The notes under the pieces: model-generated
Seen by the model: only the letters and a program-made list of their open reading frames with translations
What the model was told of the DNA's origin: nothing
Databases searched by the model: none
Made by a program: the position numbers and the translations under genes
Part shown: positions 38,290 to 47,978 of the stretch, one piece after another
Position numbering within the stretch: the stretch's first letter is position 1
Layout of the letters: every line of letters begins with the position of its first letter
From: Acinetobacter sp. NIPH 2699
GTDB lineage: Bacteria; Pseudomonadota; Gammaproteobacteria; Pseudomonadales; Moraxellaceae
Direction: 5' to 3'
NCBI RefSeq assembly: GCF_022549355.1
Contig: NZ_JAKZGL010000002.1
Span: forward strand, 1-64,000
Length of the DNA stretch: 64,000 nt

Positions 38290-38326
38290 TAAAAAAACCT
38301 CCATTCAGTGAATGGAGGTTTTTTTA
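38290..38326. terminator. bidirectional terminator between ppa and the OprD-like porin
   Basis: Stem AACCTCCATTC / AATGGAGGTT region flanked by A7 and T7 runs, serving both convergent genes. Confidence 0.85.
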
Positions 38327-38348
38327 TGACGAGATATTTAACTGTGAA

Positions 38349-39623
38349 TTAGAAGAATTTCACAGGAATATCAAGCCAGAGACGCCATTCGTTAGTATCA
38401 CCGATGTAAGCATTGGTTTGATATTCATCGCTAGCACGGTAGTAAGAGTGACGTACGCGTAAGCTTGCATCTTTGGCAAAACCTGATTGAACCGTGTATT
38501 TCACTTGGTTAAAGAATTCACGTTCTTGAGCATTGTCGGTCAGATTTTTGACTTTGATATCCCAACCATAAACAAATGCTGTTGTCCATGATAAACCAGG
38601 AACACCATAGCCACCAAAGTCTACATTGTATTGTAATTGAGCAGATTTTTCGCTATTACCAATGAAGTCAGAGAGGTAAGAGTTTGGCAAATAGATACTT
38701 TGAGCACCGTCAGCATTCTCTCCATAATCATAACCTGTATTACCATTGTTTTGTTGGTAAGCCAGCATTACGCTATGTGGACCTGTATTATAGGTTGTAG
38801 ACAGTGCCCAAATGGTGTTCTTACGATTAGATAGGTCATCGGTTGTACTAGAATAAGTATCCGCTTCTTTATCCCATTTCGTGTGATAAGCACTTAAGTC
38901 ATAAGTCAAACCACTCTCTTGGTTTAGTGGTTGTTTGTAGTTTGCATTGATATAATGGCGATCTAACTTATCTTTGCTATCTAAGCCAAAATAAGAAGTG
39001 GTTAAATGATCATCGAATTTATATTTTGCGCCCCAAATAACGGCACGATCAAGATGTCTACCATCACTATTGATCTGATCAGAGTATTGATCTTTAGTGA
39101 ATTTACCTGCGGTTAGTTCTAGACCATCAATCTCACGACTTGTCGCCAAAACACCTTCAAAGTATTCAGGTACTAAACGAGCGGTATTACTTGCCAACAC
39201 TGGAATATCAAGAACATGAGTACCATAAGATACAGTTGTATTTGAGTAGCGTGCTTTTACATAACCGCCACCACGCGCCCAATGGTCATACGCTGAACCA
39301 TCTGGATGCTGAGGAATCATGCCGTTGCCTGCATTATTGTTCGAGCCTAATTTAAAAGAAGCATCGCCAATAATACCCGCACCGAAGCCTACAACACCTT
39401 GAGTAAAGCCAGAGTCTAGCTTAACGATTGCAGTTTGAGCGTAAGAGCTGGTATCAGCAACACCATTTTTTTTATCACGATTTAAATAACCCGTGCGGAA
39501 TAAAACATTTCCGTTTGCATCTTCAACAAATCCTTTTGCTTCGCTTTGTTCGCTTGCATATGTTGAAGTGATGAGTGCGGCATTAATCAATACCGCTAAT
39601 GTAAGTTTCTGTGCCTTTGGCAT
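38349..39623 (-). CDS. OprD family outer-membrane porin
   Basis: 424 residues. A Sec signal (to about residue 24, STYAS) is followed by a beta-barrel with alternating aromatic strands and a terminal Phe (IPVKFF). The pattern SYAQTAIVKLDSGFTQGVVGFGAG near the start and GTHVLDIPVLASNTARLVPEYFEGV match OprD-type channels. OprD relatives take up small carboxylates, amino acids or peptides; the substrate is not evident. The AT-rich upstream 700 bases are shared with the divergent TorF gene. Confidence 0.87.
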   Translation of the reverse strand: MPKAQKLTLAVLINAALITSTYASEQSEAKGFVEDANGNVLFRTGYLNRDKKNGVADTSSYAQTAIVKLDSGFTQGVVGFGAGIIGDASFKLGSNNNAGNGMIPQHPDGSAYDHWARGGGYVKARYSNTTVSYGTHVLDIPVLASNTARLVPEYFEGVLATSREIDGLELTAGKFTKDQYSDQINSDGRHLDRAVIWGAKYKFDDHLTTSYFGLDSKDKLDRHYINANYKQPLNQESGLTYDLSAYHTKWDKEADTYSSTTDDLSNRKNTIWALSTTYNTGPHSVMLAYQQNNGNTGYDYGENADGAQSIYLPNSYLSDFIGNSEKSAQLQYNVDFGGYGVPGLSWTTAFVYGWDIKVKNLTDNAQEREFFNQVKYTVQSGFAKDASLRVRHSYYRASDEYQTNAYIGDTNEWRLWLDIPVKFF

Positions 39624-40116
39624 AGCCTAGCCTCATAAAAAAATTGGGAAAGAAACTGCAAATTTTGAACAATTGTATAAGTTATACATAAAAAAGATAG
39701 ATTTTTATTAAAAAAATTCATTAATTTTAAATAAAAAGTTTATATGATTTTATGATTTGTTTCTCGTTTAAAAAGCAAACAAAATAAAATTAAGTTTATA
39801 ATTTATAAGGTTAAATATATTTATAAAGGTTGTAATATTCATTAATTATTTATAGATTAGTTTTGTTTAAAAAATGTGATTAAGACATATATATATTGTT
39901 TAAATTTAATGAGTTATTTATTGTTTGGTTAAAAATATAGCAGTTTGATTTGCAAAAAATTACATCCCGACGAATGGTAGTCAAACAGTAACGAAAGAAG
40001 AACATTTTATTTAGTTCACTTTAAGACTTTCTAAGTGCACTTTTATTGAGCATTGATGAATTCATATGTATATAACTTGTATTTCAAATGTTCAGGTTAT
40101 TTTTGATCTTTGAAAG
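39624..40116. other. AT-rich intergenic region between divergent porin genes
   Basis: About 490 bases with very low G+C and no gene-like frame. The porin promoter on the minus strand must lie here, but I see no confident box. The right-hand part (40117-40294) holds the enhancer-like sites and sigma-54 promoter listed separately. Confidence 0.5.
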
Positions 40117-40228
40117 CGCATCTTTTTTGTGCGAAAAATGAGCTAAATTTTCATTGTGCTTCTAAATAGATCGAAAAAACAAGAAAAAAAGAGCGCTGGG
40201 ATCAATCGAGGCGCATCTAAGCAATGCG
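40117..40228 (+). promoter_or_regulatory. two enhancer-like inverted repeats upstream of the first TorF gene
   Basis: CGCAT-N7-GTGCG at 40117-40133 and CGCAT-N7-ATGCG at 40212-40228 share the 5-7-5 spacing of NtrC sites (TGCAC-N7-GTGCA) and keep the GCA/TGC cores. They lie 95 bases apart and upstream of the sigma-54 promoter, the usual arrangement for a bacterial enhancer-binding protein. Confidence 0.45.
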
Positions 40229-40279
40229 AATGGCACTTTTATGAGACAAGAACGATATTCTATAAGGATATTCTGAAGT

Positions 40280-40294
40280 TGGCACAGCATTTGC
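40280..40294 (+). promoter_or_regulatory. sigma-54 promoter of the first TorF gene
   Basis: TGGCACAGCATTTGC matches the sigma-54 consensus TGGCAC-N5-TTGC, with the invariant GG and GC in the correct register. The start codon is 64 bases downstream. Confidence 0.78.
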
Positions 40295-40357
40295 TAACTA
40301 TTCCATGATGCAATTTAAAACATAAATCAGTCGAATATCCGTATGGGGGAGATCAAT

Positions 40358-41128
40358 ATGATGAAATTTGCATGTAAAGCACTTGCGCTCAGTATGCTTG
40401 CTGGACTTTCAACAATGAGTTTCGCGGCAGAAGATAGTGTACTCGCGAAAAATGGTCTAAGCTTTTCGGGAAGTGCTGCATTGACCACCGATTATCGTTT
40501 CCGTGGTATAACTCAAACGGAAAGTGATCCTGCGATCCAAGGTGGTTTTCAATTAGATCATGAGTCTGGTGTTTATGCTGGGGTATGGGCTTCAAATGTC
40601 CATTTTGGTTCAGGTGATCCAACACATTTAGAGCTTGATCCATATATTGGTTATGCGACAGAGTTACCATTTGCGGGTAAACCAACGTTAGATGTGGGTT
40701 TATGGTATTACGGTTATCCAAGTTCGTCTGACCTGAATTGGTTAGAAATCTACGCTAGACTTGGTTTTGACAATGCAATCGTGGCTGGTGATAACCTATT
40801 AGCAGCTGTGAACTATAGCAATGATGTGATTGGTTCAGATGAGGATGGTTGGTATCTAAACCTTGCTTACAGTGTTCCTTTTGCTGATACTGGTTTTGGT
40901 GGTGTTCTCGGTGTGGGCTATACCAAAGTTGATATTGATGATGAATTCAATGGAAAAGATAATTACGTCGACTGGAAAGCTGGTGTAAGTTATGAATTTA
41001 AATCAATTGAAGGCTTTAGTGCAGAATTAGCAGCGATCGGCACAAATATTGATACGGATGCTTTAACTAAAGTAGAGAAACGTGCTGTAAAAACGGGTGC
41101 AGTCTTTACGCTAACCAAAAGTTTCTAA
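40358..41128 (+). CDS. TorF family putative porin
   Basis: 256 residues. The start is one of two adjacent ATGs (40358/40361) behind GGGGGAG; an upstream ATG at 40343 overlaps that ribosome site and is rejected. The signal peptide ends at SFAAE. The mature part has the TIGR02001/TorF pattern ALTTDYRFRGITQTESDPAIQGGFQLDHESGVYAGVWASNV and ends in TLTKSF like an outer-membrane barrel. Probably an outer-membrane channel. Expression should depend on sigma-54 and an activator. Confidence 0.85.
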   Translation: MMKFACKALALSMLAGLSTMSFAAEDSVLAKNGLSFSGSAALTTDYRFRGITQTESDPAIQGGFQLDHESGVYAGVWASNVHFGSGDPTHLELDPYIGYATELPFAGKPTLDVGLWYYGYPSSSDLNWLEIYARLGFDNAIVAGDNLLAAVNYSNDVIGSDEDGWYLNLAYSVPFADTGFGGVLGVGYTKVDIDDEFNGKDNYVDWKAGVSYEFKSIEGFSAELAAIGTNIDTDALTKVEKRAVKTGAVFTLTKSF

Positions 41129-41142
41129 GTTATTTTTTAAGA

Positions 41143-41172
41143 AAAAGCAGAGCATTCGCTCTGCTTTTTTAT
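41143..41172 (+). terminator. terminator of the first TorF gene
   Basis: Stem AGCAGAGC / GCTCTGCT, loop ATTC, followed by six T. Confidence 0.85.
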
Positions 41173-41488
41173 GCGCGTATTTTCTCATGGCAAAACGTTA
41201 TTTCTGATGAGAGTTTTTTTTGTTAAACCAAAAGTAGATTCAAAGGCATACAGTGAGATGATCGCTGTATTTTAAAACGATGATGAAGTTGAACAAGGCT
41301 CGATAAAGGTTACCTGTTTCCCCATTTTGCTTTTGTATGCGCCATAACGGTCTAGGCTGCTTTCGTTTTGATGCACGATGTGCTTCATCTTTTATTTAGA
41401 CAAGGAATTAAATCAAACCCTGATTTGAGTGTGATTATAAGCTTTTGTTATTTAGGTATTTAATATATTTTTCTGAATGCTTTTGGCT
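41173..41488 (+). other. intergenic region before the second TorF gene
   Basis: About 315 bases without a gene-like frame. I see no close copy of the two enhancer-like repeats found upstream of the first TorF gene; the nearest is the shorter palindrome TGCACGATGTGC at about 41372. Confidence 0.45.
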
Positions 41489-41503
41489 TGGCACAGCATT
41501 TGC
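41489..41503 (+). promoter_or_regulatory. sigma-54 promoter of the second TorF gene
   Basis: Identical 15-base element TGGCACAGCATTTGC to the one before the first TorF gene. The downstream leader (AATTTAAAACATAAATCAGT) is also shared, so the whole promoter-leader-signal block was duplicated. Confidence 0.78.
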
Positions 41504-41569
41504 AAATTACCCCTCGATGCAATTTAAAACATAAATCAGTTAAGTATCTAAATTATGGGGGAAATCAAT

Positions 41570-42355
41570 ATGATGAAATTTGCATGTAAAGGTGTTGCTT
41601 TGGGGATGATGGTTGCAACGTCAACTTTGGTGATGGCAGATACGACATTGCCATTTTCAGGTGCTCTTTCAGGAAATATCAGTGTTGTATCGAGTTATAA
41701 CTTGCGTGGTATGACCAACTCGCCTGAAAGTGATACACCTGCCATACAGGGTGGACTAGATTATAGCCATGACAGAGGATTTTATTTGGGTTACTGGTTT
41801 TCAACCTTAACAGCGGCTTATGCAGACTTTAATACTTCGCCGACTTATGTTCCAAAAGAGAAAAAGTCATTCGAAAATGATTTCTATGCCGGCTATAAAG
41901 GCAAAATTAGTGAGGACTTGGGTTATTAAGTCGGGGGAACTGTTTATTACTATTATCCGGGTTGGGAATCTACGGGCTATGAAGCGATTGTGGGCTTAAG
42001 TTATAAAGATTTAACAGTAACAGCCCAAACCCTTTTGAATAACGTTACTTTTGGCAATAAGGGTGATACCTACTTTTTGGCAACTTATACGCCTCAACTC
42101 GCTGGGGGATTTACAGGGAAAGTTCAAGTTGCAGCGTATTATTATGGCGATGATGATGAATATCTAGCTTATCAAGCCAAAGCAGGTGATGTCACCAAAA
42201 CTGACTTTGCTTTCCGTCATGCAACTTTAGGCGTATCACATCCATTGGGCGAAACTGGTGCAACTTGGAATTTGGATTATATTTTTGGTGGTTATACACG
42301 TGATGAAACCAAACAAAAGAATAAAGTGGTTTTGGGGGTAGGTTACGCTTTTTAA
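41570..42355 (+). pseudogene. second TorF family porin, interrupted by an in-frame stop
   Basis: The frame ATG 41570 to TAA 42357-adjacent end 42355 encodes a complete TorF-type porin of 261 codons, but codon 120 is TAA (41927-41929). Before it are a signal peptide and the SSYNLRGMTNSPESDTPAIQGGLDYSH segment; after it, in the same frame, come GGTVYYYYPGWESTGYEA, a barrel and the terminal VVLGVGYAF. No frameshift is involved, only one sense codon changed. It is a recent pseudogene, a read-through gene, or a sequencing error. Confidence 0.82.
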
Positions 42356-42370
42356 TCATAACAATAATCG

Positions 42371-42398
42371 AAAGCGACCTTAACGGTCGCTTTTTTTT
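42371..42398 (+). terminator. terminator of the second TorF gene
   Basis: Stem AAGCGACC / GGTCGCTT with loop TTAAC and eight T; its T run touches the comM stop codon on the other strand. Confidence 0.85.
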
Positions 42399-43884
42399 AA
42401 GCTTGGTTGCCTCGGTAAGAAAGTGCCTCCGTGAGATGAGTACTTGAGATCACATCACTTTCAGCTAAATCTGCAATCGTTCGGGCAACACGTAATACGC
42501 GATGATAAGCCCGAGCAGAAAGATTTAAACGCTGTTGCGCCATTTCGATGATTTTCGCTGAGTTGTCATCTAAAAGTGCATATTGTTCCAATAATTTGGG
42601 GGAAAGCGCTTGATTTAAGCACTGCTGTCGTTGAATTTGCTTGTCATACGCCGTGATGACGCGTTGGCGTACAATTTCAGAGTTTTCAGTGGCTGTTCGA
42701 TCTTGTAATTCCTGCGCTTGTAATGGTGGCACATCTATATGTAGGTCAATACGGTCTAATAATGGTCCTGAGATACGATTTTGATAACGTTGGATACTTT
42801 CAGGTGAACATTGACAGCGATTGTCTTGATTAAATGCATAACCGCAAGGGCAGGGATTCATTGCTGCGATAAACTGAAAGTTGGCTGGGAAGGTCATTTG
42901 CCTTGCCGCACGGGAGATGATAATTTCTTTAGATTCAAGTGGCTGGCGTAATACTTCCAGTACCTTGCGATCAAACTCAGGCAGTTCATCCAAAAATAAC
43001 ACGCCTAAATGAGCAAGCGTTATTTCACCGGGTTTTGGTTGCGAACCGCCCCCTACCAATGCAATGGCTGACGCAGTATGGTGCGGCGCACGAAAGGGGC
43101 GTTGTCCAAAATGATGTTGAGCATTCGCAACGGAATAGATACTGGCAACTTCTAAATTTTCCTGCGCATTGAGTGGCGGTAAAATAGAAGGCAATCTTGA
43201 TGCAAGTAACGTTTTGCCTGTGCCCGGTGGGCCTTTAAAGAGCAAAGAATGCCCGCCAGCGGCTGCAATTTCGAGAGCGCGGCGAGGACGTAATTGCCCT
43301 TTTACATCTGCAAGATCGAATTGGTAACCAGATAACGCTGTATTCGCTTGTTTAGGTGCTACGGTTATATGTGAATTGCCCGAAAAATGTGCACAAACGT
43401 CTTGTAAATGATTGGCTGCATAGACTTCAAAGTTTGGAAGTTGATTGGCTTCGTCTAAATTTGCTGTAGGAAGTAGCAAGCGGTGTTGACTCTGTTGGCA
43501 TGCCATCGCGATCGTGAGTGCACCAGAGATTGGGCGCAAATGTCCATCGAGTGCAAGTTCTCCAATAAATTCAAAGCCCTCTGTGCAATTTTCAGGGAGT
43601 TGGCCAGAAGCGATTAGGATGCCAAGCGCGATGGGTAAGTCTAATCGTGAACCATTTTTAGGCAGATCTGCAGGTGCTAGGTTAATGGTTAAACGCTTGG
43701 TTGGAAACTGAAAGCCGCTGTTAATAATCGCTGAGCGAACCCGATCCTTACTTTCTCTCACTGCGGCTTCAGGCAAGCCAACAATGGTTAAAGAGGGTAG
43801 ACCAGAGCTAATGTGGACTTCAACTTCGATTTGAGGGGCGTGTAGCCCCAATAAACCCCTTGTATAAATTTTTGCGAAAGACAT
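42397..43884 (-). CDS. comM: ComM, YifB family Mg-chelatase-like AAA+ ATPase
   Basis: 495 residues (1488 bp) from the chosen ATG 43884 (MSFAKIYTRGLLGLHAPQIEVEVHIS); an in-frame ATG at 43923 is less like the family. It has an N-terminal Lon-protease-like fold, a Walker A motif GPPGTGKTLLASRLPSILPP, Walker B VLFLDELPEF, a Cys cluster CPCGYAF...CQC and a C-terminal YifB tail. ComM is a hexameric helicase that extends heteroduplex branches during natural transformation. In many A. baumannii strains this gene is split by AbaR-type resistance islands; here it is uninterrupted. Confidence 0.93.
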   Translation of the reverse strand: MSFAKIYTRGLLGLHAPQIEVEVHISSGLPSLTIVGLPEAAVRESKDRVRSAIINSGFQFPTKRLTINLAPADLPKNGSRLDLPIALGILIASGQLPENCTEGFEFIGELALDGHLRPISGALTIAMACQQSQHRLLLPTANLDEANQLPNFEVYAANHLQDVCAHFSGNSHITVAPKQANTALSGYQFDLADVKGQLRPRRALEIAAAGGHSLLFKGPPGTGKTLLASRLPSILPPLNAQENLEVASIYSVANAQHHFGQRPFRAPHHTASAIALVGGGSQPKPGEITLAHLGVLFLDELPEFDRKVLEVLRQPLESKEIIISRAARQMTFPANFQFIAAMNPCPCGYAFNQDNRCQCSPESIQRYQNRISGPLLDRIDLHIDVPPLQAQELQDRTATENSEIVRQRVITAYDKQIQRQQCLNQALSPKLLEQYALLDDNSAKIIEMAQQRLNLSARAYHRVLRVARTIADLAESDVISSTHLTEALSYRGNQA

Positions 43885-43953
43885 TTTATTGTTGTTCCAT
43901 TGTGGTGCTTTATTTTTAGTCATTTTAAGGTGCTATCTGCACCGAGTTGGTGC

Positions 43954-44181
43954 TTATTTTTTATTCTGCACGATTTCTTCAAGTGTTTTCATTTGCTGTT
44001 GTAGCTCAGTGAGGCGTTGGTTAGCTAAATTCAAGGCTATTCTTTGGCGATCGAGCTCTTGCTTAGAAACCAGATCTAATTTTTCGATACTTTCATTGAG
44101 TAAAGCGCGTAAATTTTTTTCTAAGTCTTTTTTGGGTTGATCGACTTGCTGCAAAATAGCCTGTAAAAGAGTTTCAATCAT
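43954..44181 (-). CDS. ubiK: UbiK accessory factor (YqiC/BMFP)
   Basis: 75 residues. An amphipathic N-terminus (MIETLLQAILQQVDQ) is followed by a long coiled coil (about 20-72) ending in basic residues. This is the BMFP/YqiC family; UbiK trimers help assemble aerobic ubiquinone biosynthesis enzymes. It lies upstream of comM on the same strand. Confidence 0.88.
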   Translation of the reverse strand: MIETLLQAILQQVDQPKKDLEKNLRALLNESIEKLDLVSKQELDRQRIALNLANQRLTELQQQMKTLEEIVQNKK

Positions 44182-44387
44182 AAAGTGCTCAATCGTTTAT
44201 GTGTATTTGTTGCTCAGTGTATCACTGCTTGCAGCAATCCTCTAGCGCTGTTCAGAACAGCTTGATGGGTGACGATGAAATTCAGTTAAATCATAGCAAA
44301 TACGACTTATTTTGGATTGAGGATCTACATCTCCACGCTTAAATAGGTTATAAAGAAGCCTTATGTCCCGTATTTGAAATCCCCTAA

Positions 44388-44795
<408 letters not shown>

Positions 44796-44863
44796 ATTGG
44801 CATAAAGTTTGCTGAGTTAGAAATTAAGAGATATAGCTCACAAAATAAGGTTGGGGGACACGA

Positions 44864-46252
44864 ATGAAAAAAATGCTTATGGCGCTCAGTCTATCTGGCG
44901 CACTCTTAGGTGGTTCAGCGGTTGTTTGGGCCGAGCCAAATCCAGAACAGAATGCTGTGACAACCGAAGCAGTCGTTTTATCTACGACGACTGAGGTTGA
45001 TGGCACCGCTGATGTTGTTGAAACTGAAGCAGTTGCTGTGACAGAAGAAGCAGTTGAAGCGGTAGATAAAGCTGACACAATGTTGATCTTTGTATCGACA
45101 GCTTTAGTCTTGTTTATGACTTTACCTGGTTTGGCATTGTTCTACGCAGGTATGGTACGTCGTAAAAATGTTCTATCTACAATGATGTATAGCTTCGGTG
45201 CAGCAGCCGTTGTGAGCGTCGTTTGGGTCATCATTGGTTACTCCATCGCCTACGGTGAAGGAAATGCCTTTATGGGTGACTTCAGCAAAGTCATGCTGAC
45301 CGGTATTACGGCAGAAACAGGCGGAGCATTACCTGAAATCATTGATGTCATTTTCCAAATGACCTTTGCGATTATTACTGTTGCCATTATCAGCGGATCT
45401 GTTGCAGAACGTATGAAGTTCTCAGCATTTATGGTCTTTGCAGCACTTTGGGTTGTGTTGGTGTATGCGCCGATCTGCCATTGGGTCTGGGGTGGTGGTT
45501 GGTTAACTGACAAAGCACTTGATTTCGCGGGTGGTACAGTTGTCCATATTAACTCAGGTGTCGCTGGTTTAGTTGCTGCATACATGATCGGTAAGCGTGT
45601 CGGTTTGGGCAGAGAATCTATGGCGCCACATAACCTGACGCTAACTTTAGTTGGTGCAAGCATCCTTTGGGTGGGTTGGTTTGGCTTTAATGGTGGATCT
45701 GCTTATGCGGCGGATGGTACTGCAGGTATGGCATTGGTTGTGACTCAGGTTGCTGCTGCAAGTGCTGCATTATCATGGTTGATTGCAGAACGTTTGGTTC
45801 GCGGTAAAGGTTCTGCTTTAGGCGCAGCATCTGGTGCAGTTGCTGGTTTGGTGGTGATTACTCCTGCGGCTGGTTTCGTGACTGTAGGCGGCGCTTTAGC
45901 TATGGGCTTGATTGGTGGTGTGGTCTGTTTCTGGTCAGTTACCGTCCTCAAACGTATGCTCAAAGCAGATGATTCTTTAGATGCATTTGGCTTACATGGT
46001 ATCGGTGGTATCGTTGGTGCGATCTTGACAGCGGTCTTTGCAAGTTCGTTCATCATGGGTGATGATGCACCGAGCAATATGTTGGCACAATTATGGATTC
46101 AGGTTGAAGGCGTACTTGCAACAATCGCATATAGTGCAGTCATGACCTTTATTATCTTGAAAGTGATTGATCTTGCGATTGGCATCCGTGCTAGCGCTGA
46201 TGATGAGCGTACAGGTCTTGACTTGAGCCAACATGGCGAACGTATTGAATAA
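44864..46252 (+). CDS. amtB: ammonium transporter
   Basis: 462 residues. A cleavable signal peptide (to about residue 25) precedes a ~40-residue Thr/Val/Glu-rich acidic stretch, then 11 membrane helices. Family motifs: GLALFYAGMVRRKNVLS, DFAGGTVVHINSGVAGL, and the late conserved HGIGGIVGAI. It moves ammonium across the inner membrane and is inhibited by GlnK. The extracytoplasmic acidic segment before the first helix is longer than in E. coli AmtB. Part of the glnK-amtB operon, with a terminator after. Confidence 0.93.
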   Translation: MKKMLMALSLSGALLGGSAVVWAEPNPEQNAVTTEAVVLSTTTEVDGTADVVETEAVAVTEEAVEAVDKADTMLIFVSTALVLFMTLPGLALFYAGMVRRKNVLSTMMYSFGAAAVVSVVWVIIGYSIAYGEGNAFMGDFSKVMLTGITAETGGALPEIIDVIFQMTFAIITVAIISGSVAERMKFSAFMVFAALWVVLVYAPICHWVWGGGWLTDKALDFAGGTVVHINSGVAGLVAAYMIGKRVGLGRESMAPHNLTLTLVGASILWVGWFGFNGGSAYAADGTAGMALVVTQVAAASAALSWLIAERLVRGKGSALGAASGAVAGLVVITPAAGFVTVGGALAMGLIGGVVCFWSVTVLKRMLKADDSLDAFGLHGIGGIVGAILTAVFASSFIMGDDAPSNMLAQLWIQVEGVLATIAYSAVMTFIILKVIDLAIGIRASADDERTGLDLSQHGERIE

Positions 46253-46276
46253 TCAAATGTAAAATGATATTGATAA

Positions 46277-46312
46277 AACAGCCCTGTGCTTCTGCTCAGG
46301 GCTGTTTTTTTA
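46277..46312 (+). terminator. glnK-amtB terminator
   Basis: Stem ACAGCCCTG / CAGGGCTGT with a 10-base loop and seven T. Confidence 0.87.
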
Positions 46313-46400
46313 TGCAAGATTGTTATGTCTGTAGAGCCTAGTTCAGCAAATCAAGAAACTTTGCTACACTTAGCCAACGTGAGTAAATAATCCTACCATT

Positions 46401-46865
46401 ATGCATTGTCCATTTTGTAACGCTGCTGATAGTAAAGTCATCGACTCCCGTTTGGCTGCGGAAGGGTGTCAAATTCGTCGTCGTCGAGAGTGTTCTATTT
46501 GCGGCGAGCGTTTTACCACATTTGAAAGTTATGAAGTGGTGATGCCACGCGTCATTAAATCGGATACCAAAAGCGAACCGTTTGATGAAGCGAAATTGCG
46601 CCGTTCATTGATGCACGCACTACAGAAGCGTCCAGTGACACAAGAGCAAATTGAAACGGTACTCAGTGATATTCAGTCGCAGATTCGTCGTTTAGGCGAG
46701 CGTGATGTCAAATCAAGAACTATTGGTGAAATCGTGATGCAGGCATTATTTGCATTGGATCATGTCGCTTATGTTCGATTTGCCTCGGTTTATCAAGATT
46801 TCCAAGATGTAGAAGCATTTCGCCATCAGATTGAGCAAATGCAACAACGTGAAAATGAAGCCTAA
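46401..46865 (+). CDS. nrdR: transcriptional repressor NrdR
   Basis: 154 residues. An N-terminal zinc ribbon (C3, C6, C31, C34) is followed by an ATP-cone domain ([20 protein letters not shown]). It represses ribonucleotide reductase genes in response to dNTP/ATP levels. It heads a run nrdR - ribD - adenine methylase with a 12-base gap to ribD. Confidence 0.95.
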   Translation: MHCPFCNAADSKVIDSRLAAEGCQIRRRRECSICGERFTTFESYEVVMPRVIKSDTKSEPFDEAKLRRSLMHALQKRPVTQEQIETVLSDIQSQIRRLGERDVKSRTIGEIVMQALFALDHVAYVRFASVYQDFQDVEAFRHQIEQMQQRENEA

Positions 46866-46877
46866 GTTAGAGAAATC

Positions 46878-47978
46878 ATGTCTGAGTTAAATCAAGATCG
46901 AACTTTTCAAGATCAGTATTGGATGCAACGAGCAATTGATTTAGCTCGACTTGGACAATATTCCACCAAACCGAATCCGAACGTTGGCTGTGTCATTGTA
47001 AAAGATGGTCAATTGATTGGAGAGGGCTATCACCCAAAAGCAGGACAACCGCATGCGGAAGTGTTTGCATTGCGTCAGGCTGGTGAACATGCAAAAGCTG
47101 CGACAGCTTATGTGACCTTAGAGCCATGTGCACATTATGGTAGAACGCCTCCTTGCGCTGAAGCACTGGTTAAAGCACAAGTCAAAAGAGTTGTGGTGGC
47201 ATGTTCTGATCCAAATCCACTGGTGGCAGGCAAGGGCGTCCAAATTTTACAAGATGCAGGCATTGACGTTGAAACGGGTGTTTGTGCTGAGGTTGCGAAA
47301 ACTTTAAATTTGGGTTTTCTAAAAGCAATGTCAACAGGTTTACCTTATGTACGCTTGAAAATCGCCTCCAGTCTAGATGGGCGGACGGCCATGGCTTCGG
47401 GTGAGTCGAAGTGGATTACAGGAACAGCCGCACGACAAGATGTACAGCACTGGCGTGCGATTTCAGGTGCAGTGATCACTGGGATTCAAACGGTTTTAGC
47501 GGATGATTGTGAGCTGAATGTTCGGACATTAGCGGGTGTTGATCTTGCAACGGTTGTTCAACCAAAACGAATTGTGCTTGATCGACAAGGACAATTGCCA
47601 CTCACTGCCAAGATGTTACAGAATCCCAAAACAGTCATGGTGATGACTCCATTTCGGCAAGAACTTGCCGATTTAGGCGTGATACAATTAGCACCGCAAC
47701 CTTTAGATCAGTTATTGCAGACCTTATCTCAACAACATCAAATTTATGATGTATTGGTTGAGGCAGGTGCGACTTTATCGACTGCCTTTTTACAACAAGG
47801 TTTGGTTGATGAAATGATTAGTTATGTTGCACCAACTTTACTTGGTCAATCTGCTCGGTCAATGTTCAATGCTCAATTGAACGAAATGGCAGAGCAGCTT
47901 CGCTTTGAGTTGGTCGATGTAACCCAACTTGGGCAAGATATTCGCCTAAGATTGCTCCCTATCCAAGAGATGATATGA
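46878..47978 (+). CDS. ribD: bifunctional riboflavin deaminase/reductase
   Basis: 366 residues. The N-terminal deaminase domain has the zinc/catalytic motifs HAEVFAL and PCAHYGRTPPCAEAL; the C-terminal reductase domain begins around residue 150 with LPYVRLKIASSLDGRTA. It performs the second and third steps of riboflavin synthesis. The last 4 bases overlap the following methylase gene. Confidence 0.94.
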   Translation: MSELNQDRTFQDQYWMQRAIDLARLGQYSTKPNPNVGCVIVKDGQLIGEGYHPKAGQPHAEVFALRQAGEHAKAATAYVTLEPCAHYGRTPPCAEALVKAQVKRVVVACSDPNPLVAGKGVQILQDAGIDVETGVCAEVAKTLNLGFLKAMSTGLPYVRLKIASSLDGRTAMASGESKWITGTAARQDVQHWRAISGAVITGIQTVLADDCELNVRTLAGVDLATVVQPKRIVLDRQGQLPLTAKMLQNPKTVMVMTPFRQELADLGVIQLAPQPLDQLLQTLSQQHQIYDVLVEAGATLSTAFLQQGLVDEMISYVAPTLLGQSARSMFNAQLNEMAEQLRFELVDVTQLGQDIRLRLLPIQEMI

